A stretch of 64,000 bases of DNA from assembly GCF_005154805.1 (NCBI RefSeq), contig NZ_CP039728.1, positions 124,001 to 188,000 of the forward strand. Reading direction: 5' to 3'. This DNA is from Bacillus sp. S3. Lineage in GTDB: Bacteria; Bacillota; Bacilli; Bacillales; Cytobacillaceae. Below are positions 52,409 through 64,000 of this stretch, piece by piece. How positions within the stretch are numbered: position 1 is the stretch's first letter; each line of letters begins with the position of its first letter. The position numbers were made by a program, and so were the translations under genes. Below the pieces are notes generated by a model, which had not been told where the DNA came from, ran no database searches, and saw only the letters and a program-made list of their open reading frames with translations.

Positions 52409-53590
52409 TTAAGGCTGACACACAATATCTTCTTCCATAGATTTAGTTGGTTTGTGTCTACCCTGATCAATAAGGACAACCTTCCCGCCTGTACGGATCG
52501 ATTCTGTTGCTGCACATCCAACTGCCACACTCATTCGGCCGGCAAATGGCGATGTTAATGGCTGCTTATTATATAAAGCTAAATTCACAAAGTCCTCACA
52601 AATACGCGGATCTGCACCACCGTGTGTTCCAGGCATTTCCTTCATTTCATAGGTGATATCACTCATTTCATGCCAGGATCCAGATTTTCTTGTTTTCACA
52701 TACACTTTATCATTCACATCGTCGTTTTCGATGCGTCCCTTTGTACCAATAATGGTATAGTTTCGAGAATAATCTGGTGTAAAGTGACACTGCATATAAG
52801 ACGCCTTAATACCGCCTTCTAGTTCCATAATCAGCATACTATTATCTTCCACATCGATTTCTTCTCTAAAGGCACATTGTGTTAACCTTTCTAAGCTGGC
52901 ATCTGGACATGTATTCTTCAGTTCGCAATCTGGACAATGCAAATCATTCGGTTTGTCTCCCCCATAATAATCCAGACTGCCAAAAGCAGAAACTTTCGAA
53001 GCATAACTGCCCGTCAGCCAGTGAATGACATCGATATCATGGGAAGCCTTCTGCAGCAGTAGGGATGTCGTATTTGCAGCTGTACCATGCCAATCATGGT
53101 AATAAAAATATCCGCCAAACCCGACAAAATGCCTGACCCATACGGCTTTAATATCGCCAATCACACCTGAATCGATAATTTCCTTCATCGTTTGGTACAT
53201 GCTCATATAACGCATATTAAAACCAATCATAAAATGCTTTCCTGATTTTTTTGCTTCATCCAGAATTCTATCGCAAGCCTCTGGAGTAATGGCCAAAGGC
53301 TTTTCACAATAAACATGTTTTCCTGCTCGAAGTGCTGCAATGGCATGTTCTTCATGCAGATAATCTGGTGTTAAAATCGCAACCGCATCGATATCCTCTC
53401 TCGCGAGCAGCTCTCGATAATCGGTTGTAACAAAAGCGTCTGCATTAATTTCCTTTTTGAACTTCTCTAGTGCTTCTATGGACACATCTGCCGCTCCAAC
53501 GACAATCGAATTTCCAGTTGGATTGTGCCAATATTCTACAATCGTACTTCGACCGCCCGTGCCGATTACACCAATTCTTAATTGTTCCAT
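52409..53590 (-). CDS. Gfo/Idh/MocA family oxidoreductase with Cys cluster
   Basis: 393 residues; ATG at 53590 after AGAGGTG. RIGVIGTGGRSTIVEYW, HVYCEKPLAITPEAC with the EKP motif, and TSLLLQKASHDIDVIHWLTG with the Lys and His-Asp active-site residues. Around residue 215 it has an unusual CPDCELKNTCPDASLERLTQ-C segment with four Cys that could hold a zinc ion. The oxidoreductase probably works on a liberated sugar or keto-glycoside. It lies between GH95 and DUF624 in the ABC unit. Confidence 0.85.
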   Translation of the reverse strand: MEQLRIGVIGTGGRSTIVEYWHNPTGNSIVVGAADVSIEALEKFKKEINADAFVTTDYRELLAREDIDAVAILTPDYLHEEHAIAALRAGKHVYCEKPLAITPEACDRILDEAKKSGKHFMIGFNMRYMSMYQTMKEIIDSGVIGDIKAVWVRHFVGFGGYFYYHDWHGTAANTTSLLLQKASHDIDVIHWLTGSYASKVSAFGSLDYYGGDKPNDLHCPDCELKNTCPDASLERLTQCAFREEIDVEDNSMLIMELEGGIKASYMQCHFTPDYSRNYTIIGTKGRIENDDVNDKVYVKTRKSGSWHEMSDITYEMKEMPGTHGGADPRICEDFVNLALYNKQPLTSPFAGRMSVAVGCAATESIRTGGKVVLIDQGRHKPTKSMEEDIVCQP

Positions 53591-53634
53591 AACTAACACC
53601 TCTAGTGAATAATTTTTAATCTATTGAAAGTTTA

Positions 53635-56004
53635 TTAAAATAGCAGCTGATATTTTTGGTTGTTGTTCATTTCAAGTGAAATAAAACCATCCTCCGGCTC
53701 TACGATGATGTCTTCTCTTCCCTCTTCACGGACCGTTACAGATTGGTTTGCTTGAAAAATAAATACGTTATCCGTGTGGCTGGTTACATCCAATTGACTG
53801 ACCTGCCTTTTATCCCAAGAAATGTCGATCTCAAACCCGCCTCTAACCCTCACTCCGGATAAAGATCCTTGCAGCCATGTGGAAGGCAGGGCCGGTAATA
53901 ATTCAACATAACCTTTGTGAGATTGGATAATCATCTCGACTACCCCAGCTGTATAACTGAAATTCCCATCAATTTGGAAAGGCGGGTGGGCACCTAACAG
54001 ATTCGGATACAATCCGCCCCCAACCATTACTTCCCTTTTTGCTGTACAAATGTTAAATAATTGATGAAGCAATGCATTTACCCGTTCCCCATCCTTCAAA
54101 CGAGCCCAAAGGGACATCTTCCAGCCAAGGCTCCAGCCCGTTCCTGCGTCTCCGCGTCGATTTAACGTCTGCCTTGCAGCCTCTAAAAGTGGACCATCGA
54201 TAATTTGCTTACCTGGATAGACTCCATACAAATGAGAGACATGTCGATGATGTTGTTCGGCATCCTCATAGTCAAGGAGCCATTCCTGCAATTGTCCATA
54301 CTTCCCAATTTGTAAAGGATGCAGGCGTTCTTTTGCAGCAGCTACTTGATGAATCCATTCATCGTCCACTCCGAGGACACTTGCTGCTTCCACACAATTG
54401 GTGAACAAATCCCAAATCAGCTGCAGATCCATAGTGGACCCCTTCGTTACCGAACCGCCTTGTCCATTTTCTGCAATGAAGTGGTGCTCCGGTGATGTAG
54501 ACGGTGAAGTGATCAAATAGCCATTCTCATCCTCCACCAGCCAGTCAAGACAAAATTCTGCACACCCTTTCATAATCGGGTACGCCTCTTCCCGAAGGAA
54601 CTCTTTATTCAAGGTATAAAGATAATGCTCCCACAAGTGGCTGCACAGCCATGGCCCTGACATTGGCCAAAAAGCCCAGTTCGGATCTCCGTGGCGCTCG
54701 CCCCCGACAGGATCCGCATGTCTCCATAAATCAGTATTATGATGGGCCGTCCACCCATTCATACCATACCGCTCATTGACCATTTTCTCCCCGGTTACCG
54801 ATAGTTCTTGGATTGCCTTTAACAGTGGACGGTGACATTCGGACAAATTTGTTACCTCAGCAGGCCAATAATTCATTTCGGTATTAATGTTTAATGTATA
54901 GTTAGATGACCATGGTGCCCGAGTCAAGTCATTCCATATTCCCTGCAAGTTAGCCGGCTGTGTCCCTTCTCTTGAAGAGGTAATCAGTAAATAACGTCCA
55001 TATTGGAATAAAAGCTCGACCATTTCTAAATCATCTGCACGATATTTCTGGATTCTTTCATCCGTATCCAGCAGCTCATCTGTTTGCTTATGCCCTAACG
55101 AAAACTCAACACGGTTGTAAAGAGATTGATAATCTTGAATATGTGTTTCTTTTAATTGCTCATAAGAAACGCTCATCGCTTTTGAAAGAATGTCCTCATT
55201 TTGCCCCGTTAATTCTTCAAATCCGACCCCAGGGAGTTGATCAAAGCCCTTAAATGAGGTGGAAACAGAAAAATAGAGAACAACATTTGTTGCATTTTGG
55301 ATGGAAAGTCTTCCATTTGATGACTCTAGCTTTCCATCATCGATCACAACACCTAGTTTTCCTTCAAAATGAATCGCTTGTGTTTCTCCAAACTCACCGT
55401 ATACAATCGGCTGTTCATCCACATGTACATAGTTTGGCGCACACTTTTCAGGGCAAATTCCTTGTAAAACCAATTCATCAGATGAATTGAAAGTTTGATA
55501 TTTTAACGTACTATCTAATGAAACGATCACATTTAATTGGCTGGCAACGGAACTAGTAAGCCTTACTGCTAAGACCTGATGAGGATGTGAAATAAAGGCT
55601 TCCCGAGTGTATTCAACTCCTCCAACCGTATAGGTAACATTCGATATGGCCGTAGCTATATCGAGAGTTCTCCTATACCTTCTTGCTGTGTCTCCATGAA
55701 GGTATTGAATCGTAAGGTTCCCTAGCGGCATATAGCTCTGTGTATAGGGGCCAAACATATTCTTTGTTTCATTGACCGCCTCTTCATAATTCTCTTCTTC
55801 AATCAATTTTCTCACTTTTATCAAGGATTCCTGATCGTTATATTCACGTTTTCTCACCGGCGGTCCTGACCACAATGTTTCTTCATTTAATTGAAAACGT
55901 TCGGTCTCCACTCCGCCAAAGTGCATCGCGCCGATTCTTCCATTTCCGAGCGGCAAAGCCTCTGTCCACTCTCTTGCCGCTTGCTTATACGATAATAGAT
56001 TCAA
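53635..56004 (-). CDS. GH95 alpha-L-fucosidase (cytoplasmic), ABC-operon copy
   Basis: 789 residues from the TTG at 56004, eight bases after AAAGGAG. An ATG at 56034 lies inside the end of lacZ and would add a non-homologous tail. Motifs match the other copy: EWTEALPLGNGRIGAMHFGG, QLNEETLWSGPP, QPANLQGIWNDLTRAPWSSN, LNINTEMNYWPAEVTNLSEC, GWTAHHNTDLWRHADPVGG and HPPFQIDGNFSYTAGV. Overall they differ enough to be old paralogues or separate acquisitions. No signal peptide. It is the companion of GH110 and GH2 in removing blocking fucose. Confidence 0.92.
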   Translation of the reverse strand: MNLLSYKQAAREWTEALPLGNGRIGAMHFGGVETERFQLNEETLWSGPPVRKREYNDQESLIKVRKLIEEENYEEAVNETKNMFGPYTQSYMPLGNLTIQYLHGDTARRYRRTLDIATAISNVTYTVGGVEYTREAFISHPHQVLAVRLTSSVASQLNVIVSLDSTLKYQTFNSSDELVLQGICPEKCAPNYVHVDEQPIVYGEFGETQAIHFEGKLGVVIDDGKLESSNGRLSIQNATNVVLYFSVSTSFKGFDQLPGVGFEELTGQNEDILSKAMSVSYEQLKETHIQDYQSLYNRVEFSLGHKQTDELLDTDERIQKYRADDLEMVELLFQYGRYLLITSSREGTQPANLQGIWNDLTRAPWSSNYTLNINTEMNYWPAEVTNLSECHRPLLKAIQELSVTGEKMVNERYGMNGWTAHHNTDLWRHADPVGGERHGDPNWAFWPMSGPWLCSHLWEHYLYTLNKEFLREEAYPIMKGCAEFCLDWLVEDENGYLITSPSTSPEHHFIAENGQGGSVTKGSTMDLQLIWDLFTNCVEAASVLGVDDEWIHQVAAAKERLHPLQIGKYGQLQEWLLDYEDAEQHHRHVSHLYGVYPGKQIIDGPLLEAARQTLNRRGDAGTGWSLGWKMSLWARLKDGERVNALLHQLFNICTAKREVMVGGGLYPNLLGAHPPFQIDGNFSYTAGVVEMIIQSHKGYVELLPALPSTWLQGSLSGVRVRGGFEIDISWDKRQVSQLDVTSHTDNVFIFQANQSVTVREEGREDIIVEPEDGFISLEMNNNQKYQLLF

Positions 56005-56023
56005 TTGACAAACTCCTTTTCTA

Positions 56024-61064
<5,041 letters not shown>

Positions 61065-61090
61065 CTTTTTTTCCCGCCTTAATAAAAAAA

Positions 61091-61126
61091 AGAATACACG
61101 TCTATACATGACTTTCGTGTATTCTT
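61091..61126. terminator. Bidirectional hairpin between the binding-protein gene and GH110
   Basis: The arms AAAGAATACACG and CGTGTATTCTTT with a T-run in both directions. Its position inside the operon suggests partial termination: high binding-protein expression and lower enzyme expression. Confidence 0.75.
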
Positions 61127-61143
61127 TTTTATTATGTTCGTTT

Positions 61144-62796
61144 TTATTTTCCTACATCATATGCTTTTTGATAGATTTCTAAATAGCGGTCAACTTGTAA
61201 ATTTTTAAAGCCATCAATATACTTATCCCAATCTTTTTCGATATCTTTTGAACCAGTCACAAATTGAACCATGTTTTCTTCAATGTACTTATTCATATTG
61301 ATTTTTAATAGATTCACTTCATCTGCTTCTTTTGGATCAACCCATGCCGCTTCAAAATTAAATTGTTCTTGCGGCTCAAATCCATCGTATTTCAGCGTTG
61401 CGTTATACAATCTTCTTTCATATCCTTTTACAGAGAACTCATCTTGTTCAGCTGCGATTGAATCTCTCAGTGTTCTAGTCAGCGCTAGAGGACCTCTTTC
61501 TCCCCAACCAAAATGCACTTTATCTTCTTCTTTCATGTTAGGGTCCGCCTGAATAATTGCATATTTTGCTTGTTTTCCATTTAAATCAATGTCCTCTGGA
61601 CCACCCTTTTTCCAATGAACACCTTCTTTACCTCTTGCAGTCATCATGCTGCCTTCTTCAGAATATAAGAAATCAGCTAATTTTATTAAGGCTTCCGCTT
61701 TTTTCCCTTTTGCTTTATTCGTAATCGCAAAAGTGAAATTATTGACATTACCATAATCGGAAGGTGTAAATTGAGCACCACCTGGCCCTTTTAACGGTGG
61801 AACAACATCATATGCTTTTGAAGGTTCCAAAGCGATATCTGAAATAACCGCCAAATGGCTTGCTGCACCGCCACCTAGGATAACATCACCTTGTGGCGTA
61901 CCTAATTGTTTATAAGCCTCTGGATTCTGAGTAAATGCACCTTGATCAATTAAACCTGCTTTATATAAGGAATGAATATATTTCAATCCTTCCTTCCACT
62001 CTGGCTGTGTTGGAGCTAATAGTAATTTTCCATCATTTACATTAATATAATCTTTACCATTATTCGGTATAAATGCATTCATTAGAAAGATAGTAGGATC
62101 ATCGCCAAGCATTGTACTTTCGCCGCTTAACGGGATTTCATCTTTTTTACCATTTCCATTTGGATCATTGTTCTTAAATGCTTCCATAACTGTTTTAAAT
62201 TCTTCTGTTGTGGTTGGCATTTCTAAATTAAGCTTGTCCAGCCAATCTGTATTAATCCACATTTTTCCATACTTAGAGCAATGGAAACATTCATTTACTG
62301 GAGGCAGAGCATAAATATTACCATCCGGTGCAGTCATTCCTTTTTCTAAATAAGGAACCTCTGTCATCAATTTTTGAAGATTTGGTGCGTGTTCATCAAT
62401 TAAATCATTTAACGGTAGGAAAACGCCTTCTTTCCCATATTTTTGCGCTTCAACTTTAGAAATATTATCTAACCAAGCAACGAGCAAATACGCATCTGGA
62501 TAGTCACCGCTTGCCAGCGACAATTGGCGTTTTTCTTTTGCTGCATCTTGATTCGCGTCTTGCCAGTTAATTTTGATATTAAACTTTTCTTCAACCATTT
62601 TCGTAAATTCATTTTTCTCTCGATCAAATACTGGATCGTACGAAATAGTTGGTGTGAAGATCGATACTTCAATTGGTCCATTTGGATCTGAACCTTTACT
62701 TGAATTGTCTGATGAGCTGTTCTTGCTAGGAACACAGCCGGCAAAAAGTAAAACAATTGAAATCAGTAGCAGAAAAATAGCCGATAACCTCTTCAT
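61144..62796 (-). CDS. Oligosaccharide-binding lipoprotein of an ABC importer (LplA/YtcQ type)
   Basis: 550 residues. Lipoprotein signal with lipobox LFAGC (Cys21), then a Ser-rich linker. The fold is that of cluster C (type I) sugar-binding proteins; the calcium-loop-like NNDPNGNGKKDEIPLSG is typical of LplA/YtcQ. The length (~530 mature) suits long oligosaccharides. It is tethered outside the membrane and feeds the two permeases encoded upstream. No ATPase gene is here, as usual for importers sharing MsmX. Confidence 0.9.
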   Translation of the reverse strand: MKRLSAIFLLLISIVLLFAGCVPSKNSSSDNSSKGSDPNGPIEVSIFTPTISYDPVFDREKNEFTKMVEEKFNIKINWQDANQDAAKEKRQLSLASGDYPDAYLLVAWLDNISKVEAQKYGKEGVFLPLNDLIDEHAPNLQKLMTEVPYLEKGMTAPDGNIYALPPVNECFHCSKYGKMWINTDWLDKLNLEMPTTTEEFKTVMEAFKNNDPNGNGKKDEIPLSGESTMLGDDPTIFLMNAFIPNNGKDYINVNDGKLLLAPTQPEWKEGLKYIHSLYKAGLIDQGAFTQNPEAYKQLGTPQGDVILGGGAASHLAVISDIALEPSKAYDVVPPLKGPGGAQFTPSDYGNVNNFTFAITNKAKGKKAEALIKLADFLYSEEGSMMTARGKEGVHWKKGGPEDIDLNGKQAKYAIIQADPNMKEEDKVHFGWGERGPLALTRTLRDSIAAEQDEFSVKGYERRLYNATLKYDGFEPQEQFNFEAAWVDPKEADEVNLLKINMNKYIEENMVQFVTGSKDIEKDWDKYIDGFKNLQVDRYLEIYQKAYDVGK

Positions 62797-62858
62797 ATAA
62801 ACATCTCCTTTGTTTTTTACTAACGTTATTTAAATTTTAAAAACGTTCCAAACTGTTT

Positions 62859-63755
62859 TTAACCCTTTACTGATCCAATTAACATTCCTTTCACAAAATG
62901 CTTTTGAACAAATGGATATAGGATTAAAACTGGTAAACTTGAAATAACAATTAAAGAATACTTCATTAATTCCTTTAATCCTTGCATCTTCAAAATATCT
63001 TCTATATTAGCTGATGGATCGGTATTTAAAATGAGAAGACTTCTTAAAATTAGCTGTAAAGGATAAAGCTCTTCTGATTTTAAATAAATCAATGCATCAA
63101 AGTACATATTCCACTTCATTACGGCATACATGAGGACAAGAACAGCAATTATCGGTTTCGCAAGCGGCAATACGACTTTAAAGATAAAGCCAATATCACT
63201 GCAGCCATCCATTTCACTCGCTTCTACTAATTCATCTGGAATCGTAGATTGGAAGAATGTCCGAGCAATGATGACTTGGAACACGGCAAGAGCCGATGGA
63301 AGTAAAAGCGCCCAGACTGAATCGATTAAATTTAAATTTTTTACTACAAGATACAGCGGTATTAATCCACCATCAAAAATCATCGTAAAAACAAGTAAGA
63401 TCATAATAAGTTTACGGCCATAAAACGATTTTCTTGAAAGAGGATAAGCAAGCATAATTGTTATACTTACACTAATAATAGTCCCTACTATAGTGTAAAA
63501 CAGTGAATTCGAGAAACCTTGTAGAATTTGAGGATTCTTAAATACCGTCGTGTACCCTAATAGAGTTGGTTCAACAGGAAACAGCCATACTTGTCCGGAT
63601 GTTACCGCAGAGGCGCTACTAAATGAAGCGCTCACAATATAGATGAGCGGATAGAGCACAGCAATTAAAATGAGAGCCAGGAATACATAAACTGCACACA
63701 TAAAAAGGCGATCGATTTTTGATTCTTTTATTCTTATACTTTCTGTTTTCTTCAT
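62859..63755 (-). CDS. ABC importer permease, LplC/YtcP type
   Basis: 298 residues from the ATG at 63755, after TAGGAGGG; a GTG/ATG further up overlaps that site. Six membrane segments; the EAA loop reads EASEMDGCSDIGFIFKVVLP-LAKP, where it contacts the ATPase. QKHFVKGMLIGSVKG at the C-terminus is typical of carbohydrate permeases of the CUT1 family. It pairs with the partial permease encoded just upstream. Confidence 0.92.
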   Translation of the reverse strand: MKKTESIRIKESKIDRLFMCAVYVFLALILIAVLYPLIYIVSASFSSASAVTSGQVWLFPVEPTLLGYTTVFKNPQILQGFSNSLFYTIVGTIISVSITIMLAYPLSRKSFYGRKLIMILLVFTMIFDGGLIPLYLVVKNLNLIDSVWALLLPSALAVFQVIIARTFFQSTIPDELVEASEMDGCSDIGFIFKVVLPLAKPIIAVLVLMYAVMKWNMYFDALIYLKSEELYPLQLILRSLLILNTDPSANIEDILKMQGLKELMKYSLIVISSLPVLILYPFVQKHFVKGMLIGSVKG

Positions 63756-63766
63756 ATCCTTCCCTC

Positions 63767-64000
63767 CTACCATAAGCTTGATGACGAGAATCGCTTCGAG
63801 ATACTGTTAGCAGTAAAAATTAATATGAAGTTAACAATGGAATTAAATAAACCTACTGCGGATGCAAAGCTAAAGTTCGCCCCAAGCAATCCAACTTTAT
63901 ACACATAAGTAGAAATGACTTCAGATGAATTGGTATTCATTGGATTTTGTAATAGATAGATTTTTTCAAATCCCAGCGACATAATACTCCCAACATTAAG
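63767..64000 (-). CDS. ABC importer permease, LplB type (only C-terminus in window)
   Basis: The frame is open to the right edge. About 78 C-terminal residues are visible: LNVGSIMSLGFEKIYLLQNP, then SSEVISTYVYKVGLLGANFS-FASAVGLFNSIVNFILI, typical of LplB/YtcP partner permeases (GFEKIYLLQNP-x-N-Y/S-x-TYVY). It ends a few bases before the second permease gene. This is the first of the ABC unit seen here; the promoter lies outside. Confidence 0.88.
   Translation of the reverse strand, partial: LNVGSIMSLGFEKIYLLQNPMNTNSSEVISTYVYKVGLLGANFSFASAVGLFNSIVNFILIFTANSISKRFSSSSLW

Overview
The window looks like low-GC Firmicute DNA, most likely Bacillaceae. The coding style, strong GGAGG-type ribosome binding sites, Bacillus-type LexA boxes, a yolD-uvrX pair, AbrB-type and LutABC proteins, and an LplA/LplB/LplC-type ABC importer all fit. 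The left half (about 1-32.7 kb) reads as the backbone of a large plasmid or integrative conjugative element. The right half (about 33.9-64 kb) is a catabolic island for fucose- and galactose-containing oligosaccharides.

Layout. 0-7.1 kb (+ strand): tail of a type IV secretion/conjugation operon: a VirB6/TrbL-like membrane protein with 127-residue tandem repeats, a two-domain peptidoglycan hydrolase, a lipoprotein and a membrane-anchored protein. An IS1182-family element (7140-8705) sits in the operon terminator and has duplicated it. 8.8-19.4 kb: accessory genes (coiled-coil protein, repeat protein, membrane protein, ATP-dependent DNA ligase, CoiA-like and MmcB-like nucleases, GIY-YIG nuclease, AbrB regulator, large HTH protein). 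19.6-21.3 kb: a candidate iteron replication origin with a DnaA box, followed by a candidate initiator gene. 22-25 kb: two overlapping unknown genes, then a membrane protein and a secreted cell-wall-binding protein split by a frameshift. 25.1-28.7 kb: LexA-box-controlled yolD-uvrX and a XerS-like tyrosine recombinase. 28.7-32.6 kb: a defence-like cassette (AbiC-like, a phospholipase-D-like protein, DUF3800) enclosed by two nearly identical 26-bp sites in inverted orientation. 32.7-33.75 kb: a scar of decayed genes (CoA-transferase, KDPG aldolase, ABC exporter).

The right half is entirely on the minus strand and is read right to left. Unit 1 (64.0-51.7 kb): two ABC permeases, a solute-binding lipoprotein, a GH110-like alpha-galactosidase, a GH2 beta-galactosidase, a GH95 fucosidase, a Gfo/Idh oxidoreductase and a YesL/DUF624 protein, closed by a terminator. 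Unit 2 (51.65-41.88 kb) starts at a recognisable promoter and palindromic operator. It encodes a lactonase-type amidohydrolase, a two-subunit UxaA-type dehydratase, two SDR dehydrogenases, an FAH-family hydrolase, a FucU-type mutarotase, a second GH95 fucosidase and a PTS IIBC plus IIA. Unit 3 (41.65-33.9 kb): lutABC, a GH35 beta-galactosidase, two sugar-phosphate isomerase/epimerase-type proteins and a second Gfo/Idh.

My reading is that oligosaccharides are imported intact, because no glycosidase here has a signal peptide. They are trimmed in the cytoplasm. L-fucose is then oxidised without phosphorylation: fucose, fuconolactone, fuconate, 2-keto-3-deoxyfuconate, 2,4-diketo-3-deoxyfuconate, pyruvate plus L-lactate. 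LutABC next door can turn the L-lactate into pyruvate. Enzyme-to-step assignments are inferences from family and operon order.
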